Source: Fusarium oxysporum f. sp. lycopersici 4287
Lineage: Eukaryota; Ascomycota; Sordariomycetes; Hypocreales; Nectriaceae
Direction of reading: 5' to 3'
Assembly: GCF_000149955.1 (NCBI RefSeq)
Contig: NC_030987.1
Span: 3,901,190 to 3,965,189, forward strand
DNA: 64,000 nucleotides
The notes beneath the pieces were generated by a model that ran no database searches, was not told the origin of the DNA, and worked only from the letters and a program-made list of their open reading frames with translations. Shown here one piece after another: positions 22,933 to 32,608 of the stretch; position 1 is the first letter of the stretch, and the number at the start of each line of letters is the position of its first letter. The translations under genes and the position numbers were made by a program.

Positions 22933-25900
22933 ATGGCTAAATCACCCATCATGAAGACTGTAACGAAACGCCTTCGAGAGCTGGCCATAGTCATTTGGGT
23001 TGACACCGAGACCAACGATCTATGGAAACAGATCATCAAGTGCTCTATCGCTAGTATCGGCTCGGTCGTCGCCGTAATGACTCCTGAAGCCGCAGCAGTC
23101 CTGGGCCCTTCGACCTTTCTTGCACCAATGGCTACTGTCTTTGCTCATCCAGGTCAAAGGCTGGGCACCATGATCGAGACCCTTCTCATGATGTTGCTGG
23201 GCACTTTATTCGGACTTGCGTGGTCCATTCTTGCACTCTGGCTGTCTGGTTACGCTTCCGGAACAAACGAAACAGCTCCTAATGCTATCTGCGCAGTATT
23301 TTTCACTATAGCTGCTTTTTTCCATGGCTACATAAGATCGGCTAGTCCCCGCATGTTCTTATTTGTCACCTTTTTTCTTATTGCCAATATCATTACTCTG
23401 CTCGGAGGCTACACCTCGGTGTCTTCAGAGGTTATTACACACACCTACTACCCTATGATGGTCGGCGGTGGTATCTCAGTCGTGGTCAACCTATCAATAT
23501 TTCCCGAGCTGTCGAGCAGTTACCTCGGTCTATCTGCCATTGATGCTCTTTGCGAAACAATGGATACCATGACCCGAGCTACGCATTGGTTCATCACACC
23601 CGGTGCTGATTCTGAAGAAGATTCCACTACCACTGCTCTTACAATGACAAACACTGTAAAGAGTGTCCCCGAGAAACCAAAGCGCAAGAAAGGTCGTTTC
23701 CGCAAGTGGTTGAGTCGGTTTCCGAATCCCTTTAAACAATCTCAGCATCGATATCATGCTTCCACCATTCCAGTTGGCCTTACGACAATAAGAAGTCTGA
23801 CAAGCAAAAGGGGGAGTCTTCGCGCACGTCTCACACATTGCAAAGCTGCTCAGAAAGAAGTCAACTACGAGATCTCTGTATCTGCCCTTCCTCTAAGCAG
23901 CATGAAGCCTCTGAGTACCTCCCATATGAGCAGCCTCGTCCAAAATACACTCGCCATCATCGGTGCATGTGAAAACAAATTCATAGTATTGCAGAATAAC
24001 GACAATTCCGATGATGAAAGCGACAGCGATATGACTGGCCCCAGTGGAATCAAGCGCATGAATACTTTTGATGACTACCTTCAAAGAGTCGAAGAAAGCA
24101 AGCCTCTAAGGGAGATCGAAGCTAGTAGTGCAAGTCTCCTTGAATCCATCATTGAGCGTATCCGAGAGCCTGTTCAGGAGTTTGAGGCTTCGCTGAAAGA
24201 GGCTGTACGCCTGGTCATCGTATGTGTCGCTTATTGCTACGATGTACGACGACTACCTTCAGGATCACCGGCCCCAAGAGGCATCCATCTCCAAGAATTG
24301 GACTTTAGAATCGACCTTTTCACGGAAGCAATCACTAATTTTGATGCCAGCTGCTCCATGGAGCTTCGCCGTTCAGGTATGGATAAGAGTGGATATAGCA
24401 TGGACTTTATGCCTCGAATGGAAACGTTTTTGATCTCCTCGTTCGTACTGAGTCTGCGCCAGGCAGCTATGTATGTTTTGGACATGCTTCGCCATGTTCG
24501 AAAAACAGTCGAACAGAGACAAGCTCGAAACGACAGGGCCACAATCTGGTTCCCCAAACATGTCGATATCAGGCAGTGGTTAATTACTGGTGGTGAGAGT
24601 GATGGTTTTGTCCTGCCAGAAGCGGCTCGCAAAGAAGTTCGTCGGGGAAAAAGTACAACGGGGCACAAGTCGAAAAATAAAACACACCAAAGCAATAAGG
24701 ATACGAAAACCAAGCCCGCGAAGGGGAAGGATGAAGAAAAAGGCATTCGATTTGCAGAGCCGGTTTTTCAAACGAGAGAGGACCGCAACGTTGAACAACC
24801 ACAAGAGAAAGAACAACCTCAACCTCAACAAAGCAGTAAGATCCTCAAGATTAGAGGGATGGCAGCCGATGCATTGGAATGGATCCAGGACTCGGAACAC
24901 GTCAAATATGCTTTCAAGCTCACCATCGCCATCCTCTTACTTAGCTGGCCAGCTTTTGTGGAGTCTCAGATGGGATGGTACTCAGCCTACCGTGGTATTT
25001 GGGCACCGATGCAACTGTTTCTCGTCTTTGAAGTGGCCATAGGAACGTCCTTTCACGTCTTTTTTATTCGTCTTTGCGGTGTTGTGGCAGGTAGCGCTTT
25101 TGGCTATGCATCTGCCCTAGTTGGGGACAGAAGTCTGATCGCCATGGTTTTCTTTCTGATTATTGGTATCATGCCGTCGTTCTATGTCCAACTTGGCACT
25201 AGATATGTCAAGGCCGGCATGATCTCTACAGTTACAATGGTCGTGGTCGCGCTCTGTAAGTTGCTATCATTTCAGGTATCCTTAACATACTAACAGTACT
25301 AGCTGCGGTTAACGGCACCGAGTCCGCTTATCATTATTTCTATAAGCGCCTGTGTGCCTTTATCATCGGGGGGACCACTGCGCTGCTGATTGAACTTATT
25401 TTATACCCAGTCAGAGCCAGGGATCGACTAGTTGAGTCGCTCGCAGCGTCGGTCAAACAGGTTCAGAATATGCAAGCCGCAATGGCTGTTGGCCTGGACG
25501 AGCCCATCAAGCCAAATTTCCGGAATCCTGACCTCAACAAGCGCTTCCGTCGTGCCACAAACAAAGCACGAGGAGCTCTGGCTGCGGCTGAGACGTTTCT
25601 TCCATTCTCCGTTACTGAGCCGCGTCTTAAGGGTGATTTTAAACCACTCGTGCCTGTCTACAAAGAGATCTTCTATGTGTTGCATCAAATTATCGATAGG
25701 ATGGAAAACGTCGTGATGCTACGGAGAGAGTATGGTTCGTCTATTTTGGAAGACTTGAATCCTCAAGTCCACGCCTATCGACGGAATGTGGCGGCCAGTA
25801 TAATGCTGGTACTTTTTACGGTATATGAGGCGTTCATTACCTGGACACCTCTGCCACAGTTTATCCCGTCAAGTCGACTCGCGCAACTGCGCCTAGTCAA

Positions 25901-26468
25901 CCATGTGCGCGAGATTCTTGCGTCCAGGAGTGGCACTCAGACACCCGCTGGGGAGCCACCAAGTGTCTTTGACGAGAATGGGGAGCTTGCTGCGCAGGTC
26001 GCATACCTCATCACCCAAAAACGATTTCTCTCCTGGAACGCAAGCACTTCTGGACAGATGGAGATCATCGAATATCTCGAAGAGCTTGTACAACTTGTTA
26101 AGATTCTTGTTGGAGTTAATGATTTCCGCAGCGGTCTACTAAAGACTCCTACCCTTAGTAACTATCGGGAGCGTAAGCACCTGACACGGATGCCTCTGTC
26201 TCGCGTGCCGACTGCTGATAGCCGCACGACCGGTGTTCCGGCGGAGGAGGTTCCAACAGTCGAGAGTAGAGCCAGTGGACTGCAGCGAACGCAAACAATC
26301 CGTGCAGGCCATGCGAGGAGACGGAATCATAGGAGAGAGGATAATGAGAAGGAGGCTGATAGTGACAGTGAGGAGGATATACCCATGAGTTTACAAAGAG
26401 TTGGCACACGACTCTGTGAGGATGCTGCAGTTGTTCGACGACGCGCTATGTCTGTTAGTAAAGACTAG
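22933..26468 (+). CDS. ArAE/FUSC-type aromatic acid exporter-like membrane protein
   Basis: 1164-aa membrane protein of the fungal group with an ER-transporter-like 6TM N-terminal domain, a FUSC (fusaric-acid-resistance-like) repeat and a C-terminal ArAE_2-type region. Exons 22933-25255 and 25297-26468 over a 41-nt intron ending TACTAACAG. TM cluster 1 lies at about residues 35-200 (IIKCSIASIGSVVAVMTPEAAAVLGPSTFLAP; LLMMLLGTLFGLAWSILALWL). A long cytosolic region (about 210-640) is basic and Ser-rich. TM cluster 2 (about 655-800) repeats the pattern (YAFKLTIAILLLSWPAFVESQMGWY; LCGVVAGSAFGYASALVG). The C-terminal about 350 residues are helical and cytosolic, ending in a charged tail. Substrate is unknown; aromatic or organic acids are the family expectation. 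It stands alone, not in a metabolite cluster. Confidence 0.85.
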
Positions 26469-26673
26469 GGTTGGGAGATGCAGCATGGAAGTCGTCAAAA
26501 ACGTGTGGCAATAGCCGACAAGTTGTTGGCACCAGTCTATCAATTAATACCTTAATAAACATCCAAATATCCTTTCCATGCGCCTTTCCCACTAACCAAC
26601 CCTAACATTGGTGATGTTCCTAATCCAACGCCTTGCCGTACAATAAACTCGTGACTGTTGCACATACGTATCA

Positions 26674-27689
26674 CTAGAAGATGTTGAGCGGCGTGTGTTG
26701 TGCAATTCTGGTGCCGTTGAGCATGGCCCTCGACTTCTTTGGCCTCTGCTGCAATCTTCGTGATCCTTCTTGAACATGGCGAGGCTCGATTGGCGTCTTT
26801 CCCTCACTAGGAAAATCGAACAACGCGCCCTCATGCTTCCGCTTCTTTGCATTTCCAACATTATCGCCTCCGTTTTGAGCACGCACCAGATCTTCCTGCT
26901 CCTTGACCTTGAGCGCCATCTCGGTGAGGGTCTGGACCATCTCGAAGGTGAGAAAGCCGAGAATGTCGACAATGTCGTCGGAGGGTTTACTGTCTGTCAC
27001 GATGCCGAAGCCTGCCCACTCGCGGAATCGCTTGCCCTTGCGGTAGGTGAACGATGCCTGGCGGTATTCAGACCATGTAACGTACTCCTCCTTTGTCATG
27101 GCCTTGGTGCGCTCATCTGCTTTGCGCAGACGCTGCAGTGTGATGTAGTTCATCTCCTCCTCCTCTTCATCCTCCTCCTCCTCGCGCTCAGGTACCTCAA
27201 CGTTGTAGTACGACGAAGGCTCCCACGGTAACCCGACTTTGGCCTTTTTGTTCTTCTTGGCTGCTTCATCCGTTGTGTTATCACCCGCAGCCACAGGGTC
27301 ATCACCAGCAGCGATATCGGCATCAGCGCCTTTGTCATCAGAATCTTTCACGTTCTTTCGCACGTCTTTCCACGAGAGGAATGTGCGCAGACGTGAGACT
27401 TTTGCTTGGTCATGGCGGATTTGGAAGATGAGATCGTTGATGCTGATGGATTTAGAACCGCGACGCGAAGCGAGTTCGGTGCAGTTTCGCAGCTGTGAGG
27501 GTTAGTATTGAGAGGAGATGAGAGTGGGTGAAGGGGGAGGCGTACGAGTTCGATGACTTGTTGGCGGACGATATCTTCGATGATACTTGTTGTTTCGACG
27601 GGCGGTTCTGCGGTTTCGCCGGAGACGTACATCATTTGACTGATCTCCTGGCGATATTTGTACGACTTGCTATCTCTTGATTCCGCCAT
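26674..27689 (-). CDS. SPT3: SPT3, SAGA complex histone-fold subunit
   Basis: TBP-regulating subunit of the SAGA coactivator, 320 aa. Exons (minus) 27546-27689 and 26674-27492. The N-terminal TFIID-18-type histone fold is clear: [22 protein letters not shown], then [13 protein letters not shown] joined across the intron to [47 protein letters not shown] Lys/Asp/Glu-rich linker contains a poly-Glu stretch (about residues 150-160). The second histone fold follows (about 220-270: [30 protein letters not shown]). The C-terminal basic tail is less conserved. SPT3 combines both histone folds in one chain, as here. The start lies 96 nt from the assembly gap, so its promoter is mostly missing. Confidence 0.95.
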
Positions 27690-27784
27690 CTTGTCGCGTT
27701 GTGAGATGAGACGTCAAGGGTTGTTATTGTGCGCCTGAGAGGACTTCAATAGTCTGTTTATCAAAGACTAACGTTTTATCTGCG

Positions 27785-28145
27785 NNNNNNNNNNNNNNNN
27801 NNNNNNNNNNNNNNNNNNNNNNNNNNNNNNNNNNNNNNNNNNNNNNNNNNNNNNNNNNNNNNNNNNNNNNNNNNNNNNNNNNNNNNNNNNNNNNNNNNNN
27901 NNNNNNNNNNNNNNNNNNNNNNNNNNNNNNNNNNNNNNNNNNNNNNNNNNNNNNNNNNNNNNNNNNNNNNNNNNNNNNNNNNNNNNNNNNNNNNNNNNNN
28001 NNNNNNNNNNNNNNNNNNNNNNNNNNNNNNNNNNNNNNNNNNNNNNNNNNNNNNNNNNNNNNNNNNNNNNNNNNNNNNNNNNNNNNNNNNNNNNNNNNNN
28101 NNNNNNNNNNNNNNNNNNNNNNNNNNNNNNNNNNNNNNNNNNNNN
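27785..28145. other. Assembly gap (361 N)
   Basis: A run of 361 undetermined bases. It replaces most of the SPT3 upstream region and the far 3' flank of PPM1. Open frames drawn across it on the minus strand are artefacts of translating N. Confidence 1.
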
Positions 28146-28474
28146 AGGATGGAAAGTGACCTTGTCGGGATCAAAGTCCAGCAGGGATGGGGCTAAGCTC
28201 AAATAGGAAATATGTTGTTCCTGTGCCTAAGACAAAGTCATGATAGTTTAGATCTTGATATAGACAAGATGCATGTAAGTTCATCGAGACATGATTCGCT
28301 TTAACTCTTACTTGAGTAAGTGACCTGTTGAACATGTTTGGCAATCGTCTCAGCTGTGCTTGTGTAGCCTGGCAGTTCACGAGCCATTTGATACGAATTG
28401 TACACAAATCATAAGTCAACTTGGAAGCATTCATCATGCTTAGAATTGTCCATGACATCGCCTATTCTATAGAA
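28146..28474. other. Intergenic: PPM1 3' flank next to the gap
   Basis: 329 nt between the N run and the PPM1 stop codon. A 95-codon frame on the minus strand (28171-28458) lacks support. Nothing else recognised. Confidence 0.5.
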
Positions 28475-29655
28475 TCAAGTACAGCCTCTTACGCTATCCC
28501 AACTTTCAAATCCCTCCCCTTTCGAAGCCCAAACAACGATGTAATGCGCCGCCAATAACTTCCACTCCTCAACCTCATCCAACCCCTCCAGTGAATCCAC
28601 ACGCCGCTTTTCATCCGCCGATACCCAATTCTGCCAGATATCCTCAATCGTCATATGATACACCTTTCCAAATCCAGCTCTGCTCATTCTTGCCCGTTGG
28701 TCTTCCGGTGTATGGTACATCTGAAGAGTGGGCATTTGGATGCGACGCGCTGCTAGGTTCGACACCATCATCTTGCCAAAGGCGTCGTCTGGACGGATTG
28801 GTTCGTAGATGATGGTGCCGAGGTTGGGTATCCGTGAGCCGAAGAAGTTGATTACATCTGAGGCTTCGGTGGCGGTGAGATAGCAGAGACAGCACTCTGA
28901 GAGAAGCAGTGTTGGGATATCGGTTCGTAGACCAGGAAGAGAGATCTCGGGGCTTTCTTTCGTTGTTGCTTCTGTCCCATCATCCTCTTTCGGTGTTTTT
29001 GACTGAGAGAACCCTCTCAAGTCTTGGCCGTGGCAGTAGTATTCGCATCCAGTCGGTTTAGCGGACCAGGAGTGTTCAGTCAACTGAGCAGCATCCTTCA
29101 AGATATTTCTCAACTTGGGCGTCGCTTGTACAGTCCGCAATTTCTTTGAGGTGACAACCTCAAAATCAAGCTCATGATAGACCAATCCAGAACGCGACTC
29201 TGAAAAGAATAGTCGAAACGGTCTTGTATCAGTACCAGCGCCCAAAGATACAACCTGTTTCAGTCCTGAGCCTTGTTCACTATCTTTATCGCCGTCCAGA
29301 AACGACTCGATAAGAGTGTCCAGAGAGATAGTGCGGGTATATGTTCCTACACAAGGTGTGAGTATAATTTGGGGGCCATGACGATGCTTTCTAGCACACC
29401 TCGATTGATTATAGGAAGTCGTCTTGCCACCGGCCCATCGCCACTCTGCACAAAGTACTGAGCATACGGATCATAAAGATACCCCAAATCAACAGCGCTC
29501 AGCCTCGACACCGAAGCATCAGTATCTGTGCCTTGGATGGTAGCATCGTGAGTAACAGCTGATGAGGCGTGACCTCCTCTGCCTCTACCACGGCCTCTCC
29601 CTCCTCGAGAACCGCGGAGAGAATTTAGAAGGTTTGGTATCTCGGGGGCGGGCAT
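28475..29655 (-). CDS. PPM1: PPM1, leucine carboxyl methyltransferase of PP2A
   Basis: SAM-dependent enzyme (LCMT1) that methylates the C-terminal leucine carboxyl of the PP2A catalytic subunit. Exons (minus) 29400-29655 and 28475-29346, 375 aa. The family blocks are [16 protein letters not shown] with [18 protein letters not shown] (N-terminal, residues about 55-92), the SAM-binding motif [18 protein letters not shown] (about 116-133), the acidic [25 protein letters not shown] (about 245) and IIYEPI (about 275). The N-terminus carries an unusual arginine-glycine run (residues 14-28, 29572-29616). The C-terminus ends [21 protein letters not shown]. The 53-nt intron has a GTGTGC donor, weaker than usual, but the frame and the conserved NRGTYTRT junction support it. 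Confidence 0.93.
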
Positions 29656-30778
29656 TCTCTAGTCTGAGGATATCCAGAGTGAGGTTATGGCGGCTTTAGT
29701 TGTTCCGGCTGATGGAGCTCGAGCTAGTTGAGCTTGGTGAGGTTGGATAGAATAGAGGGGCTTTCAGTGAATGTGGCCAGTGACGTCGGATAGCCCCTGC
29801 AAGCAATGGGAGGTCATGATTGCGGGGCATGCACCTCATTTAACTCACATATTGACAACTGAATAGACAAGTAGCAAACAGAGACTTGTAGTTAAATAGA
29901 TGCGGCATAAAACGAATACATATATCGAGCCGACATAGCCGAGTCAATAGCATGCGCCAACACGAACAGTTTCAGATAAACTCGACCGTTAGCCTACAGT
30001 CTCATCACAGCGCCAAGAAGCTCAATCCTCTAGGCATCGCCAAGGTATTAAGAGCCAATCTGCCTTGTAAGCGCCATGAAAACATCGGAACTCTCGGGGC
30101 ATGAATAGAAATGTAAATTCACAAGGATAACATAAAAGTGCAAGTTGCATATCTGTGAAGACTGAAAAGGCAACGAAGCGCCAATCAAAAGCTTACGTTT
30201 GGCATGAGTTTGAGGCAGATTACGTGTATATACGAACGGTATCAAAGTCCTACCTACGCACCTCAGTTTGATCCTCCAATCCGAATACGGTAATCACCGA
30301 CTTCACGGTGAGAATGCATGAGCCAAATCAAACTAAATAAATCATTTTATTATGGTTATAGATTTTGCGTGGATCAAGACATTTAATTCTCAAAATATCA
30401 CCGAATGTCTTTTATCATTCCATCATTAGTTGTTTGCGCAGAGTATACATACGTAGATCAATCAATGCGCCTTGAGGCTGTGCAATTCGCCCCCCTCCCC
30501 CGTTGACCCCCTGTAACCGTAAACGCCCTGTCCCGTCATCGCCATCCGCCATCCACTAGATCGGGGGTCCTGGTGCCTAGTTCCAGTGCGCGATCTGCCC
30601 GGACATAACTGATAAAGTCCCCATCAGAGCCACTTTTCGACATCCCATTAAACCACCCTCCTCCATCCATCCAACACCTCAGCTCACGAGGATATTCATC
30701 ACCATCTTCTTTTTTTCTTCCTTTTATCAAAACAAACTGCTTTTTCTGCTCTTTTCCCTTGTATCGTAAACTTTCAAT
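29656..30778. other. Divergent intergenic, 1.1 kb: PPM1 / 359-aa membrane protein
   Basis: No gene seen. AT-rich middle part (about 30340-30440). The 120 nt before 30779 are pyrimidine-rich (CATCTTCTTTTTTTCTTCC), marking the + strand leader. Confidence 0.5.
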
Positions 30779-31908
30779 ATGTTGTCTTCCGCTGGATCGC
30801 TGCTTATGCGGCGCGATAACATGCCAAAGCCTGATCTTGGCTATGAGCTTCAGCAACTCCCCGACTGGTCGAGATTCGTATTCCTCGCCAACTTCATCCT
30901 CTTCCTCCCTGTCTTTGTTCTCGTAGGTAGTACCTTTACTGATGTTTACCTTTGTACGCTAACACATTTCAGATCAACTACACCTTCGAAAAGGTCTTCC
31001 CCGTTCTCGCCATCGTCGAAGATGAGAAGCCTCCCGCTTACGAACCTCTCCCCGTTGAGCCTCTCGCCAACGATGATATGCCCAAGCCTGCTTCTACTTC
31101 CTCTGTTCCCGTCGCTGGCCAGGGCCGTCCCGTTACTTCGTCTTTCCGAGCTACCTGGCGCCTACTCCGATCTACTGGTGGTTTCCGCGCCATCTTCCGT
31201 GGTCTGCCCTGCTTCCTCGCCCAGGCTGTCGTCACGGCACTCATCAACGGCATCACTTATACCGTCATTCCTTATTCCTTTGTTCTGTCCAACTTGATCG
31301 GTTCTCTCGTCTGCGTTCAGCTCAGCACCGCCTGGGTTCACATCGTCATCACGCCTCCTTCTCCTCTCAAGTTCTGGAGCCGTCTCCCTCCTTTCAAGAC
31401 CACTTTCGCCGCCACCTGGAGACCTACTCTCATCTTCTGGGCTGCCTCTCAGATCGTCAACCTTGGCACCTTCGGTGTTCTCTACCTGTTTGGCGGCGAC
31501 CAGACCACTGAGATTCCTCAGCTCCAGGGTCTCGGCAGCGTTTTCGGCATCCTGCTCGTCGCTGTCCTTCTCCAGGTCGCTATTCAGATTCCCGCCTACG
31601 TTGTTCTCGTTCGAGTCCAGGCCTCTCTTCTCCCCGCCGACGCCGACACCATCATTCCTTTCGACCGCTCTTTCAACGGCCGTATCGAGCCCGTTGTTGT
31701 CGGTGGCCTCGGCTATGCTACTGTTCGCGACGCCTGGTCCAGCTTCTCCAAGTCTGCTTGGCGCCGTATTGTCATGCTCAGCGTCAAGATCGTCGCTGTC
31801 ACCTTCGCTGCCCTCTGTGTCATCTTCGCCGTTATCATCCCTCAGGTCATCCTCCTGGCTGCCATGGGAACCGACAATGGTGATGGCAACCAGGACATCA
31901 AGTTGTAA
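30779..31908 (+). CDS. Multipass membrane protein of unknown function, 359 aa
   Basis: I do not recognise the function. Exons 30779-30922 and 30973-31908, joined in phase 0. Hydrophobic segments are visible at about residues 31-50 (FVFLANFILFLPVFVLINY), 135-150 (CFLAQAVVTALINGITYTVIPYSFVL), 158-180 (LIGSLVCVQLSTAWVHIVI), 205-230 (WRPTLIFWAASQIVNLGTFGVLYLF), 240-265 (VFGILLVAVLLQVAIQIPAYVVL) and 320-345 (VKIVAVTFAALCVIFAVIIPQVILLA). A Pro-rich loop lies between the first two. The pattern WRLLRSTGGFRAIFRGLP and later WSSFSKSAWRRIVML suggest two similar halves. Codon use is highly biased to C/T at third positions (for example CTC, GCC, TCT), like a well-expressed gene, together with a strong CT leader. 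No signal peptide cleavage site is evident. Confidence 0.75.
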
Positions 31909-32608
31909 ATGAATGGTCCGCGCTTTCTACAACTTGTCACTTGATGATATCCCCTTTGGTTAACTGCCTGTTATCCATGTCTGCAAAGGCATGTGAACAG
32001 TTTAGATTGTAAAGCTTTCCGTCAAGAATACCACTCTGTTATAGCTCTTTGATATAAGCAAGAAATAAAATAAAATGTTTGTTAGAAATTCAATCAATTC
32101 ATTGACTCTCTTATACTTCGTGCCTTTAGCTATGTGGTCGTGACAAGACTCATGTAAGCTTCCTCCACTGCTGCTGATATTTGTCTCATCTCCTATCCTC
32201 TCTCTCTCTCCTTCAACTCATCTCATCTCTTCCTTCGCGCCCAAAGCGCCAGCCATATAACAATCCATCCGTCCTACCGTGGTCCCATCGCGATGCCTGT
32301 CATAAATCCAAATCATCGTAGCCGCCCCATCCTCTATCGCCTTCTTATAGTAGAAGCAGAAAAAAAGAGACAAAAACAGAAATCGGGGGGACAAAGTAGA
32401 AAGCAGAAGAGAAGAGAGAAACCTTTTAGAAAGCTTTGTCGAACGGGCATCGTTGTCTTCTAAAATTTCTGCGGGGGGGGGGGGGGGGGTATGAAAAGGA
32501 GGAATGTTTGTGTCTTAACAGATCTTGCTCGCAACGCCGTGCCCATAAGCAAAAAAAGCAGCGAGCTCTTTTCTTCTTTTATTTATCTTTTTTCCCTCAT
32601 TATGTTGT
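31909..32608. other. Convergent intergenic with a G17 tract
   Basis: 3' flanks of the membrane-protein gene and the kinesin gene. Holds a 17-G homopolymer (32473-32489) and a CT repeat near 32199-32210. No gene seen. Confidence 0.6.
32473..32489 (+). repeat. Homopolymer of 17 G
   Basis: Uninterrupted G run in the presumed 3' UTR of the kinesin gene (C run in the mRNA). Its length may be uncertain because such tracts are poorly sequenced. Confidence 0.9.

Noticed and set aside
22933..29655. Transporter plus methyltransferase as a possible secondary-metabolite cluster
   Set aside because: The methyltransferase is PPM1 (PP2A methylation) and the neighbours are SPT3 and AP-2, all housekeeping; no PKS, NRPS, terpene synthase or regulator is present.
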